Below, one piece after another: positions 55,596 through 64,000 of a stretch of 64,000 nt of DNA. This DNA comes from Arenicola marina (taxonomy: Eukaryota; Annelida; Polychaeta; Arenicolidae). Every line of letters starts with the position of its first letter. Positions within the stretch are counted from its first letter, which is position 1. The DNA lies in contig OZ025257.1 in assembly GCA_964019135.1 (NCBI GenBank), forward strand, positions 41,557,798 through 41,621,797, given 5' to 3'. The translations under genes were made by a program, and so were the position numbers. The notes under the pieces were generated by a model. It was not told where the DNA came from. It was given only the letters and a program-made list of their open reading frames with translations, and did not search any database.

Positions 55596-58500
55596 AAGAG
55601 AGAGAGCAGCCCCGGGCCAAACGTTATCGCAGGTCTCGTATTGGTTCATTTTAATCAATGCCCTTAATGCAGGGCTGCAGATCGTGTTCTTTGATGTCGA
55701 ACATGGCATCTGAATCGCTACCATAATTCACTTAAAAATTAACGACCCCAGCTCTATTTTAGAAATCGAAAAATGTGAATTTTCCTTGAGGCATATGAGC
55801 TAGTGAGGCGACCCTTGAAGCCCGCAGAGGACGGGTAAAGCGAGCTTGTCTGTGTTCTGTTTTGACGGCAGAGAAGCCAATCTAAAACTAGGAGCAGATT
55901 AAGCGTGAATAAACCTGATGCCCTGGTCCCGTATCGCTGACCCTGCCTCATGGGGGCAACAACTTAAACTGTAATTATACTGGTGGCAAGTCCTATGGCA
56001 CACACAGAAATACAGGATACGCACATGTGGGGTCTCAGCTGGAGCCGCTGTGAGCGACAGGCAGATTGGTCGTGGGTTCGAGCCCCACTCAGGAGTTCCT
56101 TGGCTTGGGGCAGTAGCCTAAATGGGTGGGCGGGGGGGGGGGGGGGGGGAGTCGCATTCCCAGATCACGAAGAACAAATTTTCTTATTCTCAGGTCACGA
56201 TGAATTAAAAAGGAGAACTCCCAGCATACATAAAAAGTGTGGATATCATATAAACTAACGATTTCCCGATTCACGGTTATATAATATTAAAATTCCCAGT
56301 TCACGATTGATGAAAATCCTTGATCGTGAAGGTCGGCTAATAGTCCAATCTCAGTTCACGTAGAATTATTTTCCTCATTCTCAGTTCAAGGTGAAATGAC
56401 AACCCCATTACCGAGGAACCGAAATACCCCTTGCCCACCCTCGTTCTTCCATCTATGCCACCATTAGCTTTGATGGGAATATGAGATGCACCAACCACGA
56501 TGGCTGAATGTATACTAAGCGTGGTTTAAAAACAGTATTTATATTTCTGAAAACAAAAATCATTCCTGTTACAATTAGAAGTAAGCTTAGTACATGTACG
56601 TCACAGCTAGATATGGAAAGGAAGAAAAAAATAGTTTTAAAGGGGTTATAAAGTTGTATGATCTTCTTAGTCCATTTTTTATACTGGGATTCATAAAAGG
56701 ATATATGTATGTCATATGGCAACTAGGGCTTGCTTAATTATGTCGCAGGAAAGGCCAAGATTTGTCGGATTTGTAAGTCAGCATGTGCTAAAAATCGACA
56801 TTCGACACTGAAAATGTAGCAAAATCGACACTAGACCCCCCCCCCCCCTCGTTCCAGACCCCTAATATACCAAGTATAAACATCCCTTAAAAAACAATTA
56901 GATTTCTAACCTTTCAAGTCTATATTTACTGCTGTTCGCGCTATTATTGCTTCACCGGTCGGATTGGTTTGTCTTGTATTTGGGAGACTTATGCTGAGAT
57001 AAACCCATCTCGCACTTGAACCAATGTCATACCTATCTCCAGGTTCATGCAGTTTAGGCGAAATGCAGAGCCACTAGTCGTTCCGATTTTACCAGGGTTA
57101 CAAAAAGTCTCATACAAAAATCAACTACAGTAAGTGTTACGAGAGTGAAAACGGAACTCTGGCAGAGAACAAATATATGAATAAGTCGCCCTTAAAATTC
57201 CCTCGTGAATTGCTTCACGGATGGACTGCTTAAGCGTCGATTTTGAGTCAAATCTTCAGGCGACACAAACTCAAGTCAATGCCTTCAAAATGACGACATA
57301 TTGTCTATGAAACTGTGACTTATTGTCTTTGGAATTGCAACTTTTATTGTCTTTGGAATTGAGACTTATGTCTTTGGAATTGCGACTTATTGTCTTTAGA
57401 ATTGCGACCTATTGTCTTTAGCATTGCGACCTATTGTCTTTGGAATGAGGATATATTGTCTTTGGAATGATGATCTATTGTCTTTGGAATGACGATCTAT
57501 TGTTTTTGGAATGACGATCTATTGTCTTTGGAATGACAATCTATGACGACAGTGGTCCATTATAGGAAAGGTATGCGCATACGGGCTGAGCTCAAAACTG
57601 GCGATAGAACAATTGTCCAATTATATGACTTCCTAAATATTACTTTAACAACTCCTGAACAGTCTGTTCACATCCGCCTTGTGATAACTGAGGAATGTGT
57701 GGGTTACATAACAGCGCCTTGTCTGGTTAGGAATGACGTAACACAGAAGACCGCCACGTGTGTTTCCTCAAAAGAGATACACCAGCTAGCCGGGAAGACC
57801 ATGTCTGTAACAACACCCCCTGTTATTGTTAACAGCCCCTGTTATTGTTAACAGCCCCTGTTATTGTTAACACCCCCCGTTATTGTTAACACCCCCTGTT
57901 ATTGTTAACACCCCCTGTTATTGTTAACACCCCCTGTTATTGTTAGCACCCCCTGTTATTGTTAACACCCCTGTTATTGTTAACACCCCCTGTTATTGTT
58001 AACACCCCCTGTTATTGTTAACACCCCCTGTTCCCCTGTTATTGTTAACACCCCCTGTTATTGTTAACACCCCCTGTTATTGTTAGCACACTATAACGTT
58101 GTATTTATGCAATGAGGACCCAACAACACGAATTCCACTTAAGATATTTATCAGGGGAAGGCACTGTTGTATGACCAGCTTTAAGGGGTTGGAGCAATGA
58201 TCGCCCCATTGCATGTTGGCCGGTGAAAGCTAACTCCTGCACTCGCACCGCGATCGAGTCACATTCCACAATACACGCAATGAAAATGCCTTGCAGTTAA
58301 TTATCAACAACTGTGTTCCCTTCCACAGCAGAAGCTCTAGTTTTTGTTATCACCCGCCAGTTCGCGTAAATACCTTAGATTCGGCTTGTCTGTATACACA
58401 GACTCCAACAGAGCGCCATATAACAGTCATCGATCACCCGGCCTGGCTCACACCAGTCACTCTCTCTCTCTCCATCCCAGACCCTCCCGGTAAACAAGTT

Positions 58501-61500
58501 ACAAGAGAAAAACTAAGTGGGAGACTTCAGCTCGTTGTTCGGGTCTGAGACACACACCGGCAGCCCCCCATTGTGCAGGCAGCGCCGCCTGCCGTCAGGG
58601 CGCAGGTCAGTGGAGAGTGCACGGGATGGAGTGGGGGAGAGGGAGACACGTACAGTTGCCAGGCGCTGGTTTTTATTCCACCTGTCGTGAACAATACTCA
58701 TGCAGTTCTTAACGTATTTCTGCGAGTGTTTGGCGTTTTTTCTCCCCCTTCCCTTGTGATCTCTGTTTGTTCTGCTCTTTGACGAACGGTTGCGGTCTGG
58801 TGGGTAATGTTCGCTGAAGTGGGTGTATGAATCTTACCGAAGTGGTTAGTCCAGCCGAGAGCCACACACAGTCCTAGGAGACTGCAAAAGGGGAGAGACA
58901 GACGGAGAGAGGGAGGGGCGAGGCAGTGGGGGGCAAGTTTAGTAACGAGTTAACAAGAATTTATGAGTAAATGCATGAAGTTTTCTCACCGTGGTGTCTT
59001 CTTGTGGGTTCAGGAGCGCCCCACCACCCCATTTTAAAAATGCAGGGAGAGCGCAGTGGCGGGGCGGAGGATGGGTGGGGGGGGGGGGGGGCGGCAGGCA
59101 AATGCAAATGGCGTCCTTTCTTCATTCACGTTTAGTTATAAAGGCGCCCCTGTAAAGTTTCCTATATATATCCAGCTTGCAATGCAAAGAACCATATTAT
59201 ATTTTTAAGTAGCTTAAGTCAGTATAATATCTTTTGCAGATAACTGCCGCATGTTCTAAACTCAGTCGGTCGCATATGCTAACACGCCATGTACATTGCT
59301 CCTACAGATGTGAGAGCCGAAAACGTCCGACTGCCCAAAACGGGCCAGGATCATGACTTTCACATCTGCGCAAAATGAACAGTTGGATATCGATTTTTGC
59401 ACAACACAGGCATCAAAGAATAAATATATCCCCAAATTTGTTCCAAACCCTCCCAATTTGGCATAAATAGTGTTTAATTGTTGGGACTAGGTCCGGGGGA
59501 TGTGACAAGTCCCATAAAGAGCAAAGAGGCCAATGCTGTACCGCTAACGCTTTCCCCGTACTTTGTTGCGCACCGCCCCGAAACTAAAGCTCATTCGTCC
59601 GCGCCCGCCACCCCCCCCCACACCCTTTCTCATGAAAACGCGATCGGGCCGCGAGATTTCAATTTTGGGGACAAACAAACACACGTGCTCCATGTTGAAC
59701 TATAGGCAGCTATAAGTCAATTTCTGTCCAGATTTATTCTAAAGACTATGAGTACCATTTCACTAAACATGGCTATGGGAGATAGACGTTAAAATATTTG
59801 GAGGCGATGGAGCGCAGAACTTTCGGAATATACAAGGAAAAATCCGTCTTCACAACACTCGAAAGCTAAAAATAGCGTTCTAAATTTAGCCCTGCACCCG
59901 GGCTTTCGCGAGTTCTCCAAAGTGCGAGTGACGTCACAGAGTTTCACGTGCCTCCGCGGTAACAAAAATGGCGAGAGCAAGTGATCGACTTAACCATTCC
60001 GCTGTCAAAATGTGCAGCGCATGGAGTAACAACACACGGACGCGTCATTAAACCACATGGTAAAGGTAAATTAAGACAAGTAGGATGTTTTCGTATCACT
60101 TTTGGATCACGAAAAGACAAAGTTCTTCATTCTTTGTAAGTTTTCTGTTTGAAGCGTTGCGCCAACGTTGTCACTCAGGGAGAATCCGTGTGACGTCATA
60201 ATGTCTCGTTTTCGTAGGAAATGCAAAAAAACGTTAGTTTCTCAGCCGTGTTGTCCCGTCGTAACAGATATTAGTCATTGTGGTGGCGCAAATGAACGAA
60301 AAATATGTCGTCTATCCGTTTTGGGCAGCTATATTTCTTAAATATTCTTAATTATATCGCCAGGCCTTCCGCAATGGACCCACCCCTCAGCGCCTGGCTT
60401 TTGCGCAGGTAGTCTGGTTCCCAGTCTCTCTCTTTGCGTAACATACACGTCATGCCTACGTCACAGATAGTCAGGATACCAGTGTGCGCAGATTCTAAAC
60501 TCGTTCCGAACACGTGCTTCGTTTGTTTGTCCCCAAAATTAGTAAACCGGAAGTCTAGGCGAACGAGACTTTATAGTCCTATTGAGGTTTCATATAGGCA
60601 GATTGTGTGGGATTGAAACATCAAATGTAACTGTTAGTTTGTTCCTAGCTATGTAGGACGTTTTGGGCTTTAGGCCCCAACAGACGTACGGCAGCCTATA
60701 TTACAAAACCTGTAAATAAATGAGCCAGTTTGTAAAGATATTTACCGCCTGGTGCACATAGACACTGGCGCATCAAGTCGAGAAAGGAATCCGAGAACTG
60801 GTCACGACAAATACATTTATTACGCTACTAGAATTTATTGGTCATAAACTTCTTGGAGCTGTAGGTGCACTTGACGGGTGCACGGGTTGGCGTTTGAACG
60901 CACCTTCGTGCACACATGGGCTAGACCTGGCCACCGAGACTCCCGGGCAATAAGACGAAAGACATGTTGGTCTGGGGCACTCTGAAATAAGGATTTATTT
61001 GATCAGGCGTGCGTTCCGTATGGCCGTCGACCGCGGTCGCACGCCTTGCGGTACGGCAACTGAGGATTTGAACTTGGCGGATTGGTCAAGGACGCGTACA
61101 ATTCTAAACCGAAAGTGGGGTATGGTTCGCCGCGATCCAGGGCAGTCCCGCATGATGATATTAAACTCTAGACGATAATTCTTCTCAAATAAGTGGGGCT
61201 AATCCATAAATATCGATGCTTAATAAGAATAAGGATAAGTAAGGATAATTATTTAATGGATATCCCCGCAACACATAAAAATAGTTCGATGTGGCCAATA
61301 TCGTTCCATGGCGTGACCGGCGGTCGACCGTGCTGCGGAACTCGGCCTTGGTGACAGAAGTCTTGGCGAGTTTGATACGGCAGGGTTGGGCGGTTGGTAG
61401 TACGGCGTGTCGAATGCATCAGAACGTTTGGTTGAATTTGACGGAATGTGCAGGATGCTATATCGGAATCTTTTGCTGCGAGGGTTACCTAATAGGCCTA

Positions 61501-62645
61501 CATTAGGCTCTTCTATTTCGCACTCTCCGGTTGAAGTGAGAGCGCCACGTAGCGGTGGGCTGTGGAGGCGACATACAGAGAATACAAAACCATTACCATA
61601 CGTGTTGAATTATGTCCCGCAACTCCCCCTCCCCCCCCCCCCCCATTTTTTTGGAACGAGCATACCCTTTTACGAGGCAAACCACACACAATCTTAGGCG
61701 TGGACTCTCCACGTTTTGTGGACCCCCTCTTTTTTCAGGGTCACTCCTCCCCACGAAACTACCCAAAATTACACATATATACAGCAAGAAAAGATACATT
61801 TTTACAAAACGTATTTGTTATCATATGATGACGCCGTGTTCAAGTTGTGTAAATACCTAAATAATACCCAAAATGCATCTCTATATATGCAGTGGCGCCT
61901 CAGTGCGGAATGATCAGAACTACAATCTGTGAACTGCATGGTCTATAAACTTGACGACTTCGGCTTCTTTTCTGATCCAGATTGCGCGGACATCGACCGA
62001 TGGATGCAGCGGCAGAGTCCTATCCAGACGGTGTATCTGCTCAACGCCAGCTTCCCGGTGCTGGTGGAGTGCCAGGAGGGCTGGACGGTGATCCTGAAGA
62101 ACTTCTACGACCCGGTCCCGGCCGAGACCGGCCTGGACTGGGACTTCTACAAGTACGGATACGGCGTCCTGAACATGGCGCGGTCGAGGTTCTGGATCGG
62201 CAACCAGTACCTGCACTGGCTGACGAACCAGCACAATTACCAGCTCCGGGTGGAGCTCGTGGGGGCGCACGGAGACTACAGCGCGCAGAGAATCGACTAC
62301 GCCTATTTCCACGTGGGTGACGAGGAGGGGGGCTACTTCCTGGAGGTGGGCGATAAACTGGGGGACGGGCAGGATATATTCGGCATCCACAGTCGGACGC
62401 CGATTAACAAGCAAACCTTCTCGACCTCCGAAAAGCATCGGGCGCCGTATAAAGCCATTTATGACCATCACGGTTTCGCGGAGGGGTGGTGGTATCCCGA
62501 CCGGCCGTTCAGTTTGGATGGGACGTTCCCGAATCCGTGTTTCTCGCACCTGACCCACACGACGCCCTGGTACTGCATTACGGAGGGAGCCGCCTATCTG
62601 GAGAACATAGTGCTCAAAATCAAGCCTCAGGGTAAAATCACGTAA
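36642..62645 (+). CDS. Predicted signal-bearing, helical, Thr/Ser-rich fibrinogen-related (FReD) protein
   Basis: Exons 36642-36666, 36841-37170, 39523-41034 and 61981-62645 join in phase 1 at every junction and give 843 residues; an optional exon at 51421-51564 would add 48. Seen in order: a basic N-terminus, a hydrophobic core (20-39) as secretion signal or type II anchor, and a segment with Cys69. Next come Leu/Arg/Glu-rich helix (120-182), TSQTVA-type repeats (215-270), a second basic helix (318-412) and a Thr/Ser/Gly-rich linker (440-592). The C-terminal fibrinogen-like domain is 623-843. NxS/T sites occur at 121, 394, 428, 607 and 644. Angiopoietin-like and FIBCD1-like proteins share this layout and act extracellularly in recognition or signalling. 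That all exons belong to one gene is inferred from phase, strand and order. Confidence 0.6.
36841..37170 (+). CDS. FReD gene exon 2 (signal sequence)
   Basis: A roughly 50-base pyrimidine tract and cccctctcag precede it, and donor gtaaac follows at 37171. It encodes RGGPARDRGAW, the core VTVTLLLLLLLAGVGVTAG and then an acidic stretch with GQCEKTFYIHEYHVHQNHKG. The charged start followed by the leucine run is a typical signal peptide or signal anchor, with possible cleavage near TAG/RS. Confidence 0.65.
37640..38150. repeat. 14-bp minisatellite (CACTGCTCACCGGA), ~36 copies
   Basis: Head-to-tail copies with variants CACTACTCACCGGG and CACTGCTAACTGG. It lies in the intron between FReD-gene exons 2 and 3, after a poly-G run at 37600-37617. 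37171-37600 holds nothing else that I can support. Confidence 0.93.
38545..38765. repeat. CCCCTCCACCCCGTACC pyrimidine repeat
   Basis: About six imperfect units of CTTCTCCCTCTCTCCCCTCC and ACCCCGTACCACC. Intronic. Confidence 0.8.
38785..38945 (+). mobile_element. tRNA-derived SINE, family 2
   Basis: GGCCTCCCTGGTGTAATACT, GGTTAGCGCATCCAGACCGC and a degraded B box, then GGAGCATGTTTCATTCATTA and ATCCTTTATCGTCCCGGG. A second fragment of the same tail is at 39315-39360. Confidence 0.65.
39523..41034 (+). CDS. FReD gene exon 3 (helical and Thr/Ser-rich)
   Basis: The acceptor is ccttctctctag and the donor gtaagc at 41035. It has 503 whole codons, open throughout and high in GC. It begins FNVTAAEYLQEKAEWLHAAE, a likely coiled coil, followed by a Gly run and 18-bp coding repeats (TSQTVA). 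A second helix (ALVESFQSFMSYTAATFEAL to EKRVWCLEG), CPYVNISS, a long Thr/Ser/Gly-rich linker and a short helix VSEWYLHKLREERPR complete it. I recognise no named domain. Exon length, codon use and both splice sites make it clearly coding. Confidence 0.8.
39808..39976 (+). repeat. 18-bp coding repeat (ACGTCACAAACGGTAGCG) in FReD-gene exon 3
   Basis: About nine units encode TSPTEV, TSQTVA, TSQTVT and TSQTEV. Threonine/serine density suggests O-glycosylation of a mucin-like linker. Four copies also create perfect TGACGTCA octamers in the DNA. Confidence 0.85.
42340..42393. other. 18-bp inverted repeat forming a hairpin
   Basis: The left arm AATGAGTGCGCATCACGC (42340-42357) pairs with GCGTGACGCGCACTCATT (42376-42393) with one mismatch around an 18-base loop. 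The 54-base length is short for a microRNA precursor. It could be a regulatory palindrome or an element remnant. Confidence 0.6.
42505..42680 (+). mobile_element. tRNA-derived SINE, family 2
   Basis: GGTAATTCGACTGAGCTGCA and GTGTGTTCGCGCACCGAC (degraded B box) precede GGGCATGCTTCATTCAGCCT and CCCGGCCCAGTTTAGC, matching the family-2 tail. Confidence 0.55.
43355..44450. repeat. 19-bp G-rich minisatellite, ~56 copies
   Basis: The unit is GTATGGGTCCGGGGGTGGG, with variants GTATAGGTCC and GGATCC. Every unit carries three G-runs on the + strand, so the block can form many G-quadruplexes. Frames of up to 446 codons on the minus strand are read-through of a stop-free unit. Confidence 0.95.
44655..44770. 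repeat. GGGGAGGGGCAGGAGG purine-rich tract
   Basis: Low-complexity G/A sequence on the + strand, intronic. Confidence 0.75.
44985..45075 (+). mobile_element. tRNA-like SINE head
   Basis: GGCCGATAGGGTAGCGTACT (A-box-like) and a good B box GGTTCGAACCCCACTC lie about 50 bases apart. No full tRNA cloverleaf is evident, so I call it a SINE head, not a tRNA gene. Confidence 0.55.
45285..45350 (-). mobile_element. tRNA-like SINE head, antisense
   Basis: On the minus strand: CTAGCTCAAGTGATTAGCAG, then GGTCGTGGGTACGAACCCTG. A run of about 16 G (45350-45365) follows on the + strand, the same SINE-plus-homopolymer pairing seen at 30140-30160. Confidence 0.55.
45530..51262. repeat. 27/28-bp minisatellite, ~210 copies (5.7 kb)
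   Basis: The unit is CCAGCACCATGGTAAAGGGT plus AGTGCCC, with GGTTAAGG, GGTAGAGG, CAATACC and CACGG variants. Each unit holds the palindrome ACCATGGT. It includes a 1344-bp duplicated block (from 48373 and again from 49717) and a variant patch with CCCACTACTAAAG (49170-49560). It sits in the last intron of the FReD gene. Long frames on both strands reflect the 27-bp stop-free unit. Confidence 0.96.
51421..51564 (+). CDS. Candidate alternative exon of the FReD gene
   Basis: A strong acceptor (tttttttttcatag, AG 51419-51420) opens 48 codons in the phase that exon 3 requires: SYPQTDKKWHAHRRATPDNT, then a Ser/Pro/Thr-rich part ending FFCSG. TAG follows at 51570-51572. A weak donor (GGGA|GTGACT at 51565) would keep phase 1 and allow joining to the FReD exon. 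Without it the exon would end the protein and give an isoform lacking the FReD. It lies between the 27-bp array and a G-rich tract. Confidence 0.4.
51573..52430. other. Intron of the FReD gene with G-rich tract
   Basis: 51840-51990 is GGTGGGGGCGGGG-like with a run of about 12 G. The rest is unique sequence without a supportable exon. Confidence 0.5.
52440..52505. repeat. GAGAGCGAGAGTCTCGG repeat
   Basis: About four imperfect copies, including the short palindrome CGAGAGTCTCGG. Confidence 0.75.
52588..52755. repeat. 18-bp minisatellite (ATTGTTACTATTGACGCT), ~9 copies
   Basis: The unit is a multiple of three and free of stops in several frames, producing Asn/Ser and Ile/Thr repeat frames that I do not regard as genes. 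52755-55150 is otherwise intronic, with a poly-G run at 53080-53090 and no exon that I can support. Confidence 0.92.
55165..55345 (+). mobile_element. SINE fragment, family-1-like body
   Basis: CGTAAAGATCCCATGCTTTC, TTCGCAAAGAGTA, AGGGACATGGCTCCTCTCTA and a GTTAAAGCGTCATACTTAA end match the family body. The tRNA-like head is degraded. Confidence 0.6.
55558..55608. repeat. (GA)n microsatellite
   Basis: GAGAGA with occasional AAAG. It lies in intron. Confidence 0.95.
56030..56150 (+). mobile_element. tRNA-like SINE head followed by poly-G
   Basis: GTCTCAGCTGGAGCCGCTGT is A-box-like and GGGTTCGAGCCCCACTC is a B box. A run of about 18 G lies at 56131-56149. Confidence 0.5.
56775..56868. mobile_element. 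Fragment of the 63.1-kb miniature element
   Basis: AAAATCGACATTCGACACTG, AAAATCGACACTAGAC, a poly-C run and TTCCAGACCCCT match the right end of the element at 63099-63324. The left end is missing. Confidence 0.55.
57305..57545. repeat. 22-bp minisatellite (CTATTGTCTTTGGAATGACGAT), ~11 copies
   Basis: The early copies read TTGGAATTGCGACTTATTG and the later ones TTGGAATGACGATCTATTG, giving a gradient of divergence along the array. Confidence 0.9.
57815..58092. repeat. 19-bp minisatellite (CCCCTGTTATTGTTAACAC), ~14 copies
   Basis: Nearly uniform copies, each with the palindrome GTTAAC. A few are one base short or interrupted. Intronic. Confidence 0.94.
58093..59290. other. Intron of the FReD gene, no supported feature
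   Basis: Unique sequence with a G-rich patch (58900-58935) and a run of about 14 G at 59077-59090. Confidence 0.5.
59300..60670 (-). mobile_element. Long copy of an inverted-repeat DNA element
   Basis: Its reverse complement begins GCCCAAAACGTCCTACATAG (from 60668) and ends CGTTTTCGGCTCTCACATCT (near 59300), the same ends as the short copy at 24950-25252. It has an inner perfect inverted repeat, AATTTTGGGGACAAACAAAC at 59661-59680 and its complement at 60521-60540. No transposase frame is visible, so it is non-autonomous. Confidence 0.55.
60680..61980. other. Intron preceding the FReD exon
   Basis: There is a poly-C run at 61626-61644. No further exon is supported. The stretch ends in the strong acceptor used by the terminal exon. 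Confidence 0.5.
61981..62645 (+). CDS. FReD gene terminal exon: fibrinogen C-terminal domain
   Basis: The acceptor is ggcttcttttctgatccag (AG 61979-61980) and the stop TAA is 62643-62645. The split codon g+at gives Asp, so the domain opens with DCADID. FReD landmarks: VYLLNASFPVLVECQEGWTV, then YKYGYGVLNMARSRFWIGNQ, YLHWLTNQHNYQLRVEL, YAYFHVGDEEGGYFLEVGD, GWWYP and IVLKIKP. Length (about 220 residues) and first disulfide spacing (C624-C653) are typical. The usual DxDND calcium site and the NCA cysteine before GWWY are missing; two cysteines (809, 821) follow GWWY instead. If not joined to the upstream exons it could be a separate FReD gene. Confidence 0.85.
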
Positions 62646-63098
62646 CTAAGACGCACCCAGTAGTTGATTATGATTATAGAGCTTTAAAAAATACCATACC
62701 AAAGTGGGGCTTTAGGGCAGTCGTAAGGCTGTTGATTAATAAGGGGCACAGCCATTCGTCACGCTCAGTACCCAGCTCACCTATTAATCAACCCCTCCAG
62801 GATTATTACAGATCATAAGAGGTCTCTATTTCTGAGCAAGAATATAGATATAGGCCTACTTCTCTTTGGCAACCGATGCATGCACAGCTATGTTGAATTT
62901 GTGTTTTATGTGGAACATCGACTCCGCCCCCCCCCCCCTCCGCAACCGCCGTCCTGCGTATGTATTATAGGAGCTACCAACCTGTCGTTAAAGGGTTACA
63001 AGACTAATATGTGTGCGTGGAGTCTGCTGAGTCGGCTCTTTGTGTCACCTCTAGCCAACAACCACAGAGATTGTGTTCTGATACGTTGGCAGACTATT
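62646..63098 (+). other. 3' flank of the FReD gene
   Basis: I see no AATAAA close to the stop. ATTAAA variants occur later (near 63565 and 63705). GTTGATTAATA near 62730 and TATTAATCAAC near 62782 form an 11-bp inverted repeat about 45 bases apart. A poly-C run lies at 62926-62939. Confidence 0.4.
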
Positions 63099-63324
63099 AG
63101 GGATCTGGAAGGGGTAAATGGCGACACGCGACACAGAGATATTTGAAAAATCGACAGTCTACATTGACCTCCAAATTCTGAAAAAGCGACATCGACACAG
63201 CATTTTAGAAATAACGACATTAAACTTTGCCAAAAAGCGACCCGTAACGTCGTGAAAAATCGACATTCGACAGATAATGTTTTAAAATCGACACTGGACA
63301 CCGGACTTCCCCTTCCAGACCCCT
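63099..63324. mobile_element. 226-bp miniature inverted-repeat element
   Basis: The left end AGGGATCTGGAAGGGG and the inverted right end AGGGGTCTGGAAGGGG differ by one base. The direct repeat ACTATT lies immediately outside both ends (63093-63098, 63325-63330). The interior has degenerate AAAAATCGACATTCGAC motifs. A related right end is at 56775-56868. Confidence 0.75.
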
Positions 63325-63330
63325 ACTATT

Positions 63331-64000
63331 GTGGCCTCGGTGCATGATGTAGAGGGCCGTCGACAGTCACTCATAAGCGGCCTCAGCACGTATAGCAAAG
63401 TTTCCACCTAGTGAGGTGCACTAACAAACCTGTACGGCCTATGAAGCTGGTGTTGTCTGTATTGCTTCACACGAGTAGCTTAAGCTTCGCCTTAGCGAAC
63501 AGATTTGTAGATATAGATTGTAAGTAAGATATACCTTCATGGATATTTATGAGTGACCTGGATATTATTAAATACATAGATATCTTTATATATATATATA
63601 ATGTCATACTAGAGGTGTTGCATACTCGTCACGTGATGTCTAACATCTATGAATATTAAAACCTCAATTTTAAGTGAATTTGGTGTTGGCTTTTTGAAAG
63701 AGTGATTAAATATTAAAGTGTTACTATAAAACAGGATCACCAGCAACATTTTTGTCGACTTTTGATGGATTGCCTTTAGAGAAAAAGTAAGTCTTCAACA
63801 CACTGTAGCATAGGATTCATGTTTTTCATTCATGTTAACACATAGAATTATTTACAAAGACAGATGAAATGTACATCGTAATCTGACCCAAATAACAACT
63901 GGAGAGCGTATCCATGGCAACGGCGAAAGCATGAATCCATGTCGTCATGAATTGTGGCTTGATTCCGTCGCTATGGTGATAACACAATGTGATGATTATG
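63331..64000. other. AT-rich intergenic DNA
   Basis: A short TATATATA stretch lies near 63588-63600. No gene or RNA that I can support. Confidence 0.6.

Noticed and set aside
61918..61980. Earlier acceptor (gatcag, 61917) or an independent start for the FReD exon
   Set aside because: It lacks a pyrimidine tract and is preceded by an in-frame TGA. The acceptor at 61980 is much stronger and gives the expected Asp-Cys opening.

Overview
The window is animal nuclear DNA, most likely from a marine invertebrate. Protein-coding sequence lies in short exons with GT/AG introns. One gene ends in an AATAAA signal. tRNA-derived SINEs and small inverted-repeat transposons are scattered throughout, and minisatellites plus poly-G/poly-C runs fill the introns. 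A lancelet is my best guess from this minisatellite-rich style and the vertebrate-like proteins, but nothing in the sequence settles the species. There is no sign of bacterial gene organisation.

0.8-26.5 kb (+ strand): the 3' eleven coding exons of a lysophosphatidylcholine acyltransferase of the LPCAT1/2 type. They form one continuous reading frame of 441 residues with every splice phase matching: PlsC acyltransferase motifs, then EF-hands, then a KxKxx ER-retrieval tail. The N-terminal exons lie upstream of the window. Several of its introns hold tandem arrays built from, or resembling, splice junctions. A roughly 13.8-kb array of about 179 copies of a 77-bp unit repeats the 3' end of one exon plus its splice donor. 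A 66-bp array repeats a splice acceptor plus the start of the next exon. An intron-1 array repeats AG|GTAAG. This is the most unusual feature of the window.

26.5-36.6 kb: intergenic. It holds a 32-bp array, a 0.7-kb cluster of 22 perfect TGACGTCA (CRE) octamers, SINEs, a 22-bp pyrimidine array and a C-rich/CpG-rich stretch leading into the next gene.

36.6-62.6 kb (+ strand): a predicted secreted or membrane-anchored fibrinogen-related protein. It is assembled from a start exon, a signal-sequence exon, a 1.5-kb helical and Thr/Ser-rich exon, an optional small exon and a C-terminal fibrinogen-like (FReD) exon, all joined in phase 1. Its 20.9-kb last intron carries a 19-bp G-rich array, a 5.7-kb array of 27-bp units and DNA-transposon remnants.

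62.6-64 kb: a 226-bp miniature inverted-repeat element with a target duplication, then AT-rich DNA without recognisable genes.
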